64,000 nt of DNA from JAVBNT01 sp031551355 (GCA_031551355.1 JAVBNT010000034.1:22095-86094), one strand, 5' to 3'; positions 17,448-27,057 are shown, counted from the first letter of the stretch. Translations and numbers: made by a program. Notes: a model not told the origin generated them from the sequence alone.

Positions 17448-18338
17448 ATGACAGCAATGCCTTCCGCCGCATATTTTATTGTTCCCCTTTGCATTATCGC
17501 TTCGTCTGTTGAGCCGATAGTTGCCAAGATGTGCTATACATCAATGTTTATCGCGCCTCTTGCTCTTATGGCGGTAAAATTTGTGTCCGGCGGAATTCTT
17601 TCGATTCCTTCTTTCATTATCAGGAAGAAATGCCTGAACGCCGGAAATTTTCTTAAGGTCATACCGCTGGGAATTTTGCTTTTTGTTACCGGAGCCTGTG
17701 TGCTGTTTGCGCTGAATGATCTGTCTGCAAGTATGGTTATCACGATTATAACTACCACTCCGGCATTTGTGGCTTTTGTCAACAGCTCCAGAGGGAGGGC
17801 AAAGCTCGGGCACACTTTTTGGGTAGGATTTTTCCTTTGTTTTCTGGGTATTGTGCTTACTCTTAATCTGCCCCTTTTTTCGGCAACTTCGGAGATTGCC
17901 GCTCCACCTGATGTTAAGTCGCTCAGAGGAGCTGCGCTTGCTTTCCTTTCGGTCTTTCTTTCCACCGCATACAGGACAAGACTTGAAGTAGTTACGGAAA
18001 CGCTGCCGTCGTCGGCTGTGTCGGCCTGGATGTTTGTTATCTCAGGGTTATTGGGTCTGCTTTTGTTTCCCTTTGTGGGAGAGTTGGATCTCAGGGGGGT
18101 ACTGTTTGGCGTTTTTCTCGGTTTTGCCGGTGTCTGTGCAAATATAACTTTTGTTAAAAGTGTACAGCTTATTGGCTCGACAAGAATGTCGGTGATTACC
18201 CTGATTCAGAGGCCGCTTGTCATTTTTTTGGCTGCACTGTTGCTAAAAGAGCCTTTGTCGGCTGTGCAGGTTGCGGGAATTGTTATGGTTATAGCCGGTA
18301 TATCGCTTGCCAGAGTGGAGCAGGTCTCATCTAAATAG
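17448..18338 (+). CDS. EamA-family (DMT) transporter
   Basis: The protein of about 296 residues has ten hydrophobic segments and the two-fold EamA repeat. The second repeat includes GSTRMSVITLIQRPLVIFLA and LLLKEPLSAVQVAGI, typical of drug/metabolite exporters. The substrate is unknown. Two upstream TTG codons are possible starts, but the ATG at 17448 is the more ordinary choice; no clear ribosome-binding site is present. It is transcribed away from metG and towards the ArsR gene. Confidence 0.85.
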   Translation: MTAMPSAAYFIVPLCIIASSVEPIVAKMCYTSMFIAPLALMAVKFVSGGILSIPSFIIRKKCLNAGNFLKVIPLGILLFVTGACVLFALNDLSASMVITIITTTPAFVAFVNSSRGRAKLGHTFWVGFFLCFLGIVLTLNLPLFSATSEIAAPPDVKSLRGAALAFLSVFLSTAYRTRLEVVTETLPSSAVSAWMFVISGLLGLLLFPFVGELDLRGVLFGVFLGFAGVCANITFVKSVQLIGSTRMSVITLIQRPLVIFLAALLLKEPLSAVQVAGIVMVIAGISLARVEQVSSK

Positions 18339-18374
18339 GATTTTATCTATTTATTTTTTTGAGTTCCGGTGTCT

Positions 18375-18710
18375 TTAAAGCAGCGCAATATCGATATTAT
18401 TCTTTTTTATTTTTTTAGCTATTTTTTCGTCTGTGCCTGATGCGCTCGCCAATTCCGAGAAAAGTAACCGTAGACTTGCTATTGTTTCCTGGTTGAGTGA
18501 GTAATAAGTCCATAGTCCGTCATTTCTTGTTTTTACAAGTTCGGCTTCGGTCAGGATTTTCATATGGTGGGAAAGTGTCGGCTGGGAAATATTGAAATGT
18601 CTGAGAATTTGCAGGGCATTCATTTCGGCGTTTTTCGATATAAGTTTAACTATACTTAATCTGTTTGTCTGTGAAACGGCTTTTAAAGCGTCAAGGCCGG
18701 AGTTTTTCAT
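18375..18710 (-). CDS. ArsR-family winged-helix transcriptional regulator
   Basis: The 111-residue protein has the ArsR fold: LKAVSQTNRLSIVKLI, helix-turn-helix around FNISQPTLSHHMKILTEAELV, and the wing RNDGLWTYYSLN. Cys metal-binding sites typical of metal sensors (ELCVCD-like) are absent, so it probably senses another signal. An inverted repeat, ATAGA-6-TCTAT, lies about 40 nt upstream of its start and may be its own operator. Its neighbours give no clear target gene. Confidence 0.88.
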   Translation of the reverse strand: MKNSGLDALKAVSQTNRLSIVKLISKNAEMNALQILRHFNISQPTLSHHMKILTEAELVKTRNDGLWTYYSLNQETIASLRLLFSELASASGTDEKIAKKIKKNNIDIALL

Positions 18711-18751
18711 TGTTGCGGCTCCTTTTTTGCAGTTTTGCCTGTTTATGTAGT

Positions 18752-18767
18752 ATAGACTAATATCTAT
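18752..18767. promoter_or_regulatory. Putative ArsR operator
   Basis: The inverted repeat ATAGA-CTAATA-TCTAT sits 42 nt upstream of the ArsR-type start codon. ArsR proteins commonly bind such AT-rich dyads and repress their own gene. This is inferred from position and symmetry only. Confidence 0.4.
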
Positions 18768-18814
18768 GTGATGTCAAACCGCTTTCTATGGAATTAGCGT
18801 GTTTCTTGTGGCAT

Positions 18815-20164
18815 TCACTGTAGTAATCTTTCCAAAAGAGGCCTTGCTTTTCTTAGCATTTTATTTTTTATGATGAAATTCCATACCGGCTCAAATTTTT
18901 TCCAACTGCCGGAATAGAAAAAATGTTTTAACTTCATAGATAGATGTTGATGTTGAAGTGATGAGTTGAAAATGTTTTTCCATTCATAAAAAGCTTTATA
19001 TGCCCAGTTGTATCCATGTTCGATTTCATTTTTTGTCATTGAGTGGTGTTTGAATACTAGGTGTCTGGTGTCGTATTGCCGCCAATCGGAAGATGTTATT
19101 CTGTTTTCTTTTTTCAGGCGTTCATAAAGTATGGTGTCGGGGTAGGGGGTCATTATGTGGAATGTCGCTGTTGAAATGCCTTGTTCAAGTGCCCATTCTA
19201 CAGTGTTTTGGAAAACGTCTTTAGTGTCGTGCTCCATCCCGAAAATGAAACTGCCGTTTATGAGTATTCCCAGACTGTCAAGTTTCGAGATGGCTTTTTT
19301 GTAAGAATTTTTTAGATTGGCTGATTTTGTATGGCTTATCAGGTTGTTATTGTCCAGTGATTCAAAGCCGATAAATGCGCTTCTTAATCCGGCTTCCCTT
19401 GCAAGTTCGATGAGATTGTCTTCGATAACCGAGTCTACCGTCATTGCTCCCTGGATTAATCGGCCAGCTCCTTTTATATGGGTGAAAAGATCTTTTGCCA
19501 ACCGTTTGTCGGCAAATAAGTGGTCATCGAGAAAGTAGAGGTGTTTCCCTTTGAGAGAATCTATTTCTTCGAGGATTCTGTCCAGTTGTTGTGTGTAAAA
19601 CGTTTTGCCGTTTTTAAAAAAAGAGCTGCTGTAGCAAAAATCACACCTGTTTACGCATCCCCTTGAAATGACAATCGAATTCGGCACGAGATAGCGTTCT
19701 TTTTTGAATAAGTCACGCCTTGGAAGGGGCATATTTGTAAGTGAACGCTGCTTTGATATATATGTAGCCCTGTGATTTCCGCTTTTTAGCTCTCTTAGAA
19801 ATTCGGGAAAACTTTCTTCGGCAGGACCGAGAAACAAAACGTCGGCATGTTTCCTGCTTTCCTGCGGTACCGAGGTTGCGTGTAGGCCGCCGATAGCGGT
19901 TTTTACGCCTTTTTTTCTGTAGATATCGGCGATTTCATACGCTCTGTAAGCATTCGTGATATACGTTTGTATGACAACAAGATCAGGAGTATCGTCAGTG
20001 TTTAGTTCCTCTACATGCTCGTCTGTGATTTCCGCTTCGTCGCCGTTACTGCATAAGGATGCCAGAGTGGCAAGTCCCAGCGGTGGAAATAAGGAGTATT
20101 TTATTGGCCGCCAATAGCAGCTTTTTGCTTCTTCCAGGGCCGGAAGTATAAATTTAATCTTCAT
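18815..20164 (-). CDS. B12-binding-domain radical SAM enzyme
   Basis: The 449-residue protein has an N-terminal cobalamin-binding type domain (about 1-135, with FPPLGLATLASL and GGLHATSVP) and a radical SAM core with the [4Fe-4S] motif C170-x3-C174-x2-C177 (SRGCVNRCDFC). The C-terminal part includes FHIMTPYPDTILYERL and an extra helical tail. Such enzymes perform methyl transfer or other radical steps on unknown substrates. It overlaps the alkyltransferase gene upstream by 11 nt, so the two are translated from one mRNA. Confidence 0.88.
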   Translation of the reverse strand: MKIKFILPALEEAKSCYWRPIKYSLFPPLGLATLASLCSNGDEAEITDEHVEELNTDDTPDLVVIQTYITNAYRAYEIADIYRKKGVKTAIGGLHATSVPQESRKHADVLFLGPAEESFPEFLRELKSGNHRATYISKQRSLTNMPLPRRDLFKKERYLVPNSIVISRGCVNRCDFCYSSSFFKNGKTFYTQQLDRILEEIDSLKGKHLYFLDDHLFADKRLAKDLFTHIKGAGRLIQGAMTVDSVIEDNLIELAREAGLRSAFIGFESLDNNNLISHTKSANLKNSYKKAISKLDSLGILINGSFIFGMEHDTKDVFQNTVEWALEQGISTATFHIMTPYPDTILYERLKKENRITSSDWRQYDTRHLVFKHHSMTKNEIEHGYNWAYKAFYEWKNIFNSSLQHQHLSMKLKHFFYSGSWKKFEPVWNFIIKNKMLRKARPLLERLLQ

Positions 20165-20516
20165 ATAGCTCCGCTTCCATTAGCCAGGCGTCTTCCCATA
20201 CCGATAATTCCATATTTATGCTGCCGTTTTTGCGGAAAACGACGCCCTCTTTTTTAAGGAGCTGCCTTTGCCGGCCGGAGAATATTTCCGGCGGAGCCAG
20301 TTCGCCGCTTTTTTTGACAACCCTGTGGCAGGGGAGCTTTCGTTCCGAAGGAGCACAAAACATGGCTTGCCCGACTCTTCTCGACAGGCGGGGATTACCC
20401 AGAATGGCGGCAATTTGTCCGTATGACATGACTTTTCCTTCGGGTATCATCGCTACTATTTGATATACTTTATTGAAAAGACCTTTGTTTGGCGGTTGTT
20501 TGCTGTTTTTTCTCAC
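20154..20516 (-). CDS. MGMT-family alkyltransferase (DNA-binding domain only)
   Basis: This is a 120-residue, single-domain member of the O6-alkylguanine-DNA alkyltransferase family. It has VYQIVAMIPEGKVMSYGQIAA, the Arg-containing recognition helix (SRRVGQAM) and the active-site motif PCHRVV with Cys63. The retained Cys argues for real alkyl transfer; in alkyltransferase-like proteins of similar length the Cys is replaced, often by Trp. It starts with GTG and overlaps the radical SAM gene downstream by 11 nt. It likely acts in DNA damage repair or signalling. Confidence 0.85.
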   Translation of the reverse strand: MRKNSKQPPNKGLFNKVYQIVAMIPEGKVMSYGQIAAILGNPRLSRRVGQAMFCAPSERKLPCHRVVKKSGELAPPEIFSGRQRQLLKKEGVVFRKNGSINMELSVWEDAWLMEAELYED

Positions 20517-20728
20517 TGTTTTTTTATCGGCTTTGTTGTTGATGTTTGATGTGTTTTTGCTTTTCTGCGTTGTTTTTCCTGCCGTTTTTCGGCATATAAT
20601 CTACCCTTTCGTCTGTCTTATAGCGATTCTGCAAAATATGCACGTGTTAATATTTATGGTAAAACATTTTTGTCCGGCATTAAGGCAGCCATATTTTAGA
20701 AGAAAATCTATATATGCTTTGGAAAATT

Positions 20729-20786
20729 GCTAGTCCGCAAAAACGGGGATAAGACATTTGTCTTATCCCCGTTTTTGCGGACTAGC
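20729..20786. terminator. 28-bp perfect inverted repeat, bidirectional terminator
   Basis: Two perfect 28-nt arms (20729-20756 and 20759-20786) face each other with only two bases between them. The arms contain AAAAACGGGGATAAGACA and its complement. It lies downstream of the EF-hand-like protein gene (minus strand) and has no gene inside. The stem is much longer than other terminators here, so it may also act as a block for transcription in both directions. Confidence 0.7.
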
Positions 20787-20822
20787 CGCTCTTACTGGTG
20801 TGTTAGGTAAGTTTTATTGCTG

Positions 20823-21833
20823 TTATTTTATGCTTGGCCACCATGCCCACATGATGTGTTTTTTACCGTCTGTTGTTTCATAGGAGCCTTTAAAATTCTT
20901 TTCGGAAGTGGATATTCTTGCGATTCCGAATGATTCAAGTGATTTTATTTCTGCAGGCTGACATATGCCGTCACGGTTGGCGTCGATCCATAATGCGAGA
21001 CCGCTGAGCTCTTCGCCTTCCACCCAGCCGTTTTGATCGGCGTCACAAAGTGTTGCCAGTTTGTCAAAACCGTTGGCATAGCCGCCGAGATTGCCGAAAA
21101 GCTGGAGAACCGACGTTACTCTGCCGTTTTCCGGCATCACCAGGAAGGCGTCGGGATTATTGCTTACCCATTCGCAATTGTCGGCGATACCGTCACCGGT
21201 TAAATCAAATTTTGAGGCAAATTCATGGTAGAATCCGGGGGCATGAGGGAGCCATTCATTCTTTGCCGTTGAGATTTTGTTGCTGCCGCTGATGTTGAGG
21301 ATTAGAGGGTCATACATGATGGTCGCCGATTCATTAAGGAATACGCTTGTGGTTGTCGTTTCATCGTGTCCAACCGTTGTTTCAACTTCTTCCCTGACAC
21401 GAACAAGTTCGCCGTCAATATATTCATACGATATTATGGTTTCATATGAAACGTCGTCAACTACAAAAACCGTGTTGCTGTAGGATTCTTGAAGCGTCCT
21501 TCTGTGAACATCGGCGATAACCCAGCTTGTAGTATAAGTTTTGTCAATTGTCCATCCTGCATTAATAACATCCTGTTGGTGGTAATAGATATTTCCGTAA
21601 GGGCTGTTGTAGTTGCCGAACTGAGTGGTATAGCCGTGTCCCCCGTAACTGCGGTCGTTGTCGTATTTGCGTGTTTCTTCTATCGTTTCCGTTTTGTATA
21701 CCGTATCTGTTTTTATTGTGACACTGGTTTTTTTTGTCTGTGTAGTATTCTTTACGGCCGTAGCCGCAAAAGATGGTGCGGCTATGGACATGACCAATGA
21801 GGCGCCGATTATAATTGCCCAAAACTTTTTCAT
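20823..21833 (-). CDS. Secreted protein with RTX-associated EF-hand-like calcium-binding region
   Basis: The 336-residue protein has a signal peptide (cleavage near SFAATA). The middle is rich in Thr, Tyr and Val (about 30-180). The C-terminal third (about 200-330) carries Asp-rich loops, DLTGDGIADN, CDADQNGWVEGEEL and DANRDGICQPAEI, in the order seen in the calcium-binding tails of large RTX/haemolysin-type proteins. Here that module stands alone on a small secreted protein. It probably binds calcium outside the cytoplasm. AAGGAGGGG precedes the ATG, and the long hairpin at 20729 terminates it. Confidence 0.75.
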   Translation of the reverse strand: MKKFWAIIIGASLVMSIAAPSFAATAVKNTTQTKKTSVTIKTDTVYKTETIEETRKYDNDRSYGGHGYTTQFGNYNSPYGNIYYHQQDVINAGWTIDKTYTTSWVIADVHRRTLQESYSNTVFVVDDVSYETIISYEYIDGELVRVREEVETTVGHDETTTTSVFLNESATIMYDPLILNISGSNKISTAKNEWLPHAPGFYHEFASKFDLTGDGIADNCEWVSNNPDAFLVMPENGRVTSVLQLFGNLGGYANGFDKLATLCDADQNGWVEGEELSGLALWIDANRDGICQPAEIKSLESFGIARISTSEKNFKGSYETTDGKKHIMWAWWPSIK

Positions 21834-22037
21834 AATTTATAAACCCCTCCTTGTTTGTAAATTAGAATATCCTATACTTGTATTGTAAAATAAACATGTT
21901 AACAAGATATTAAAATAGTATTACATTTGCTTAATATAATAATCGATATAATTATCTTATATTTTATCTTATATTTGCTTGTCTTGTTCCATTCTAAGGA
22001 ATTTTTTGAGCAGGTTGGTTTGTCGGCGTTTTGTTGA

Positions 22038-23846
22038 TCATAATTTGTATTGTCCGTTGTCGTTTATTTTTAACAGCCAGATGTCTTCATCATCGTTTGT
22101 TCTGCCTTTTCTGTCTGGAATATCGCCCCCTGAATTGGAAAGGGTGTATCCGGTAACGAGCAGGCAGCCGTCTGCGGTCTTTGTGATGGATGAGGATGTA
22201 TCATTACCGTCTCCGCCATAGCATTGATTGAATACAATTGATTTGTCGTGCTCTGTTTGTGATGTGTCAATTTTTAAAATCCAAATGTCGTTTTTTATTG
22301 TTTCCGTGTCTTTTCGCTGAGGTATATCTCCCCCGGGCAGAGAATTTGTTACTCCTGCAATGGCGATAAAGCCTTCGTGAGTCTTTGTTATGTCATAAGG
22401 CACGTCCCATCCGTCTCCGCCGTAGCATTGATTGAATACAATTGATTTGTCGTGCTCTGTCTTTGATGTGTCAATTTTTAGAAGCCAGATGTCGATGCTA
22501 TCTGTTACTCTGCCTTTTCTGTCCGGGATATCGCCTCCGGAATTGGAACTTGTCGTTCCTGCAATGGCGACAAAGCCTTCGTTCGTTTCGGTTATACTAT
22601 AAGACATTTCGCCACTGTCTCCGCCGTAACATTGGTTGAATACGATAGATTTGTCATGGTCTTTCTGTGAGGTATTAATTTTTAGAAGCCAGATGTCGCT
22701 GTTATCTGTTCCTCTGCCTTTTCTGTCCGGGATATCGCCTCCGGAATTGGAACTTGTCGTTCCGACAATAGTCAGACGGCCGTCGTTTGTTTCAGTGACT
22801 CCGTGTACTATTTCTGAAGTACCGCCACCATAGCATTGATTGAATACGATTGATTTGTCATGGTCTGTTTGTGATGTGTCAATTTTAAGCAGCCAGATAT
22901 CACTGTTATCTGTTCCTCTGCCTTCTCTATCAGGAATGTCGCTGCCGGCAGGAGAGCTTGTTTCCCCGGCAATGGCAATACAGCTATCTTTTGTTGTGAT
23001 TATTGCGTTTGGAATGTCGTATGCGTTGCCGCCGTAGCATTGGTTGAATACGATAGATTTGTCATACTCTGTCTGTGATGTGTCAATTTTAAGCAGCCAA
23101 AGATCTTTGTCATTTTTTCCAATACCCCTTCTGGCAGGGATATCTTCTCCTGTAGGGGAGTTCGTTTCTCCGGCAATGGCTAGGCAGCCGTCACTTGTTT
23201 CCACTATTGCATATGCGTAGTCGTCTTTATTTCCGCCATAGCAGCGGTTAAACAGTATTGATTTATTATGATCTGTTTGCTTTGGGTCAATCTTTATTAC
23301 CCAAATGTCGAGATTACTGGTTATGCCTTTTCTTTCTGGGATATCGCCTCCGGAATCGGAACTAGTATTTCCGGCAATGGCAATGCAGCCGTCCTTAGTT
23401 TCAATTGCTTTCCAGGTCATCTCATTTTTGTTGCCGCCGTAGCATCTGTTGAGCAGTGATGAAGCCATTTTTATATCTTCAAGCTGCATGGATGATGATG
23501 AAATTGTTATGTCTCTATACTGAGCTGCGTATCCACTGCCTGGTCTGAAATATTCTATTTTATATTCACCGGGTGTGAGAGTGTCTATTTTGTAATATCC
23601 TTGCGCATTGGTAAAGACTTTTGGTGAGTGCTGTTTGGCGGATGTTGTTGCAATGCTCACTTCAATATTTGCCAGCGGCTGTAACAGCTCGCTTGAAATA
23701 ACCCTTCCCGATATTGAATAAACCTGTTCGGATGGTGGTAAACTTGCGTTGCCTCCAAAGAACCTGTTTTCGTTTGCTCCACTACAGCCGCAGATAGTTG
23801 ATAAGGTAATACAGATTAATAATATGATGGCTTTTGTTTTTAACAT
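22038..23846 (-). CDS. Lipoprotein with carboxypeptidase-regulatory-like domain and seven-repeat propeller
   Basis: The 602-residue protein has a lipoprotein signal (STICGC with the second Cys as likely lipidation site). A beta-sandwich of carboxypeptidase-regulatory or CnaB type follows (ISGRVISS to PGEYKIEYF). Seven repeats of about 65 residues follow from residue 135, each starting near NQCYGG and containing CIAIAGETSS, GGDIPDRKGR, DIWLLKID and HDKSIVF. Seven repeats of this length suggest a seven-bladed beta-propeller on the cell surface or periplasm. The repeats are also nearly identical in DNA. An AAGGAG site precedes the ATG. The binding partner is unknown. Confidence 0.8.
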   Translation of the reverse strand: MLKTKAIILLICITLSTICGCSGANENRFFGGNASLPPSEQVYSISGRVISSELLQPLANIEVSIATTSAKQHSPKVFTNAQGYYKIDTLTPGEYKIEYFRPGSGYAAQYRDITISSSSMQLEDIKMASSLLNRCYGGNKNEMTWKAIETKDGCIAIAGNTSSDSGGDIPERKGITSNLDIWVIKIDPKQTDHNKSILFNRCYGGNKDDYAYAIVETSDGCLAIAGETNSPTGEDIPARRGIGKNDKDLWLLKIDTSQTEYDKSIVFNQCYGGNAYDIPNAIITTKDSCIAIAGETSSPAGSDIPDREGRGTDNSDIWLLKIDTSQTDHDKSIVFNQCYGGGTSEIVHGVTETNDGRLTIVGTTSSNSGGDIPDRKGRGTDNSDIWLLKINTSQKDHDKSIVFNQCYGGDSGEMSYSITETNEGFVAIAGTTSSNSGGDIPDRKGRVTDSIDIWLLKIDTSKTEHDKSIVFNQCYGGDGWDVPYDITKTHEGFIAIAGVTNSLPGGDIPQRKDTETIKNDIWILKIDTSQTEHDKSIVFNQCYGGDGNDTSSSITKTADGCLLVTGYTLSNSGGDIPDRKGRTNDDEDIWLLKINDNGQYKL

Positions 23847-23888
23847 TTGTCATACTCCTTTTGCTGATTTTTAAAGGCAATAAAAAAT

Positions 23889-23915
23889 ACCGCCCTGCAT
23901 GTAGAGTAGGGCGGT
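23889..23915 (-). terminator. Terminator of the 955-residue PilX-like gene
   Basis: The stem ACCGCCCT/AGGGCGGT (8 bp, 11-nt loop) is followed on the minus strand by ATTTTTTA. It lies 9 nt beyond the stop codon at 23924, between the PilX-like and lipoprotein genes. Confidence 0.75.
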
Positions 23916-23923
23916 GGAAGTTT

Positions 23924-26749
23924 TTAGTGTTCCGAAGAGGTGTGCGGAATCTTGCTGAAAATGCCGCGGAACATGTACTTGGTGATAACGCTTTTACCGT
24001 AGAAAAACTGCATATAATCGGGATCGTAGCACAGTTGAAATAGTTCGGCATTGTTGATGCTGATATTGCCTTTGTCGGTTAGATTGCCCTGATCGTCTTT
24101 ACCATAGGCGACAATGCCGCCTATTACCGTCAGTGAGCCTTTGTTCACATTTGCCTTAAAATCACCCTCCCTGACAAAAACCATGCCTCGCAGGATAGTG
24201 TCGTTTTTTTCCGGCAGGTAATCCTTTTTAAGTTTATTCTTAAGTTTTAAATGCTGATCTGGACCAAAATCTCCGCGGATAGTATCAGGATCTGTGTCGG
24301 TGCGATAGCCAACCGTTTCGTCTTCTAAGTTTATTATCATGTTTTTGCCGCTGGATTCCCCATTTTTATCCCAACTTTTTCCGGTATACTCCATTTTTTT
24401 CATGTTGTTTGTTACTGCCGCAAGCTGTGTTAATCCACCCTCTATTGCTTCAATGGTTCCCATGTCATAGCTGCTATCAACTGCATCTTCATATTCCTTT
24501 TTAAATTCATCTTTTATTTTCTCCATTATTCTAGGAATATTCACCTGTATTTCTGACCCGCTTTTAAAATATTGTTCTTCAGCTTCAATTTTAAAAGTAT
24601 ATCTTACAGGTTTGCTTGCTCCATGGTTTCTTAGTTTTGCATATGCTGATTTGTTTGATTCTTCAGGGATATGTATTAAGATGTCAAACGGATGGGTGTT
24701 GTCACTTCCTTTCATATTGTGTAACCAAATTTCCGTGTATTGTCCGGAAATATCTGGAAATGTTCCCATAATTGCCGTTGTAGCAGTGGAATCAACCTTT
24801 TCTATTGAAACATTGGTTGTGTGTGGTGATGAATGGAAGATATCTGTGACTGTTTCGTAATATCGGTTTATATATTTGTCATACAAATATTTATCGTCGC
24901 TTCGTAAAATTCCAATTGTATAAGTGTTTTGGGTTGTGCTTGTTCCTTTTTTTTCAAGTGTTACGTTTACATCCTCAAACCCTGAACCCGAATCCGAGGG
25001 TGTCGATGTATCAATATCGCCGCCGACAACGCCGCTGTTTTTAGCAATTACCGTCTGGGCGAATAACAGTTGCTCCTTGCTGTCGGTGCAGCCGTTTTTT
25101 GCGAGGATATCCTTGAGGGTTCCCTTGGCGCCTTTATGGTCCAGCAGCTCCGCTGCCGCTTCTTTTTCGGTGGTGAATCTTTCCTGTTCTTCTTCCGAAC
25201 CGATAAACTCTCGCCAGATATCGTCTATATGGTCGCTGACTTCTTTGAATGCTGCTTCATATTCCTTGGCACTGGTTTCGATAATATGGACGTTTTTTTG
25301 CGCATAAACCGAGACGCCGCTGTTTTTCCGGGTGTCGAAAAAAGAGCCTCCCTGCATGCAAATATTGCCTTTGGAAAGTATTTTGCCCGAGCCGCTGACT
25401 TTTGCCTGCAGTATGATGTCGGGTGATAGTCTGTCGGTGCCGCTGTCGGCTTCCAGTGACGAACCTTCGCCGAAAATGATGTTTGGTCTTTCCTCTTTCG
25501 ATATCGAGAGTGTTTTTGCTTTGCCGGAGTTTGTATAGGGATTGATGTTATCTACAGCGCCGAAAAAAATGCTGCCGCTGCATCTGTTGGCGTTGCTGAA
25601 TCTTACTTCTTTGCCGTTGAAGCTCATATTGTCGGTTTTCAATTGATTGCCGATGGCGGTAGGATTTGCCTGTAGAGCGATTGTTTCGCCGTCACTTTGT
25701 ATTGCGGCGCAGTGGTACCACTGGCCCTCCTTTGTATTGTAGATATAAGCTCCGGAGTCGATATTTGCCCTGCGGCTGCCTGCCGTATTATCCCAGTTGA
25801 TCTTGTTGCCGGCTTCAAGCATTTTGTCCGTATGCTGAAGGGCGTTATCAGTAGTATCAATATTGACGCCGTATTTTTCAATGTTTTCTTTAAGCTGTTT
25901 TCCATCGCTGTCAAAATCGCATATTTTGATGTTTTGGGCGCTGGTGTAGCCGTTGTTGAAGTTTACAAAACAGTTTTTATTTTTGGCGGTGGAGTGAATG
26001 TCGAGATAGCCGTAAGCTCTCAGTGATGTAGATTCCTGACTTTTGGCGCTTATAAGCGCCGAGGGATTTGCTCCTATGAGATTTATATCGATGTTTCCTC
26101 TGGCTACTGACGAGGTTTTGAATTCTTTTATATCCTCTACACTGATCAGGGCCTCCGCATATCTCACCGTTTTGTTGCATATCCCCTGTGAAATTATATG
26201 TATTGTATTTTTAGGGATGTTTGATTTGTAGATTTTAAATTCTTTTGTTTGCGGATCCCGTTTAAACGTCGTTCCTTCCGATGTGCTTGACAGGTTGTTG
26301 CAAGAAAGAAAATTTATATCTTTAAACTCTTCTTTACTGTTCATCTCCGCAATTAATTGTTCATTGATGCTGCCTGAAGGACTTGGCGGAATGAGGGCTA
26401 TACGGAAACGTGAGCGTGCCTGAGAGCCTTCTTCACTGCCGAACAATACTTCGACGGCGCCCTCTTTTTCTATTACTTTCAGCGGTCCGCATGATTCGTC
26501 GTAGATCGTTACGGGCTCTTTGGAGATTGGGGTCCATTCCGGGTTTTGATAGACCTGGGCTCTTACGTATTCCAGTCCTGACAGAGCGGCGTATTGTGCC
26601 TGTTCGCTCTCGCTGTATTTTTGCCCGCCTTTCAGATTTGCTACGGCGCTCATTGATATTAATGTTACAATCATGATTATGACTGTAAGCAGTATCATAA
26701 TAGTAATTAATATTATGCCCTTATTCTTTTTATCCGTTGTTATTATCAT
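23924..26749 (-). CDS. Giant PilX-like pilus/secretion-associated protein, paralogue A
   Basis: The protein (about 941 residues from the ATG at 26749; an ATG 42 bases earlier is also open) starts with KKNKGIILITIMILLTVIIM, a single N-terminal helix of type IV pilin-like kind preceded by Lys/Gly. It then has AQYAALSGLEYVRAQVY, like PilX/GspK-type minor pilins, which lack Glu5. The rest is a very long ectodomain: a segment ARGNIDINLIGANPSALI, a Gly/Ser-rich beta region and a C-terminal block with GMVFVREGDF and TVIGGIVAYGKD. It is far larger than known PilX (about 200 residues). It probably decorates a pilus or envelope. A close paralogue lies upstream. Confidence 0.72.
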   Translation of the reverse strand: MIITTDKKNKGIILITIMILLTVIIMIVTLISMSAVANLKGGQKYSESEQAQYAALSGLEYVRAQVYQNPEWTPISKEPVTIYDESCGPLKVIEKEGAVEVLFGSEEGSQARSRFRIALIPPSPSGSINEQLIAEMNSKEEFKDINFLSCNNLSSTSEGTTFKRDPQTKEFKIYKSNIPKNTIHIISQGICNKTVRYAEALISVEDIKEFKTSSVARGNIDINLIGANPSALISAKSQESTSLRAYGYLDIHSTAKNKNCFVNFNNGYTSAQNIKICDFDSDGKQLKENIEKYGVNIDTTDNALQHTDKMLEAGNKINWDNTAGSRRANIDSGAYIYNTKEGQWYHCAAIQSDGETIALQANPTAIGNQLKTDNMSFNGKEVRFSNANRCSGSIFFGAVDNINPYTNSGKAKTLSISKEERPNIIFGEGSSLEADSGTDRLSPDIILQAKVSGSGKILSKGNICMQGGSFFDTRKNSGVSVYAQKNVHIIETSAKEYEAAFKEVSDHIDDIWREFIGSEEEQERFTTEKEAAAELLDHKGAKGTLKDILAKNGCTDSKEQLLFAQTVIAKNSGVVGGDIDTSTPSDSGSGFEDVNVTLEKKGTSTTQNTYTIGILRSDDKYLYDKYINRYYETVTDIFHSSPHTTNVSIEKVDSTATTAIMGTFPDISGQYTEIWLHNMKGSDNTHPFDILIHIPEESNKSAYAKLRNHGASKPVRYTFKIEAEEQYFKSGSEIQVNIPRIMEKIKDEFKKEYEDAVDSSYDMGTIEAIEGGLTQLAAVTNNMKKMEYTGKSWDKNGESSGKNMIINLEDETVGYRTDTDPDTIRGDFGPDQHLKLKNKLKKDYLPEKNDTILRGMVFVREGDFKANVNKGSLTVIGGIVAYGKDDQGNLTDKGNISINNAELFQLCYDPDYMQFFYGKSVITKYMFRGIFSKIPHTSSEH

Positions 26750-27020
26750 TGCTCCTCTTTTCTGATTGTTTCGCTGCTCTATATTTATCATTCTTATTAT
26801 TGAATAATGAGTATAGTCGATTTATGAATGTTGTATATGTTATTATACAATCAAACAATGATTTATTTCAACAAAGATATATTTATGTTTTATGTTGTGT
26901 GTTTAACTTTTGCTTTTATCTGTTTTTTTCTGTATATAAGCAAACTTTTAATCATGGATACTTTGAACCGGTTTTATTTTGAGGGGATTAAAGATTGGTG
27001 ATTCATGGCCGGGAATAAAT

Positions 27021-27057
27021 AAAAAACTTCCTGTCAACTGTTGACAGGAAGTTTTTT
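27021..27057 (-). terminator. Terminator of the 971-residue PilX-like gene
   Basis: A perfect 17-bp stem (AAAAAACTTCCTGTCAA with its complement) has a 3-nt loop and an A/T-rich tail, directly after the stop at 27082 on the minus strand. Confidence 0.8.

Noticed and set aside
20473..20733. An 86-codon hydrophobic plus-strand frame
   Set aside because: It overlaps the start of the alkyltransferase gene and its hydrophobic look comes from T-rich DNA.
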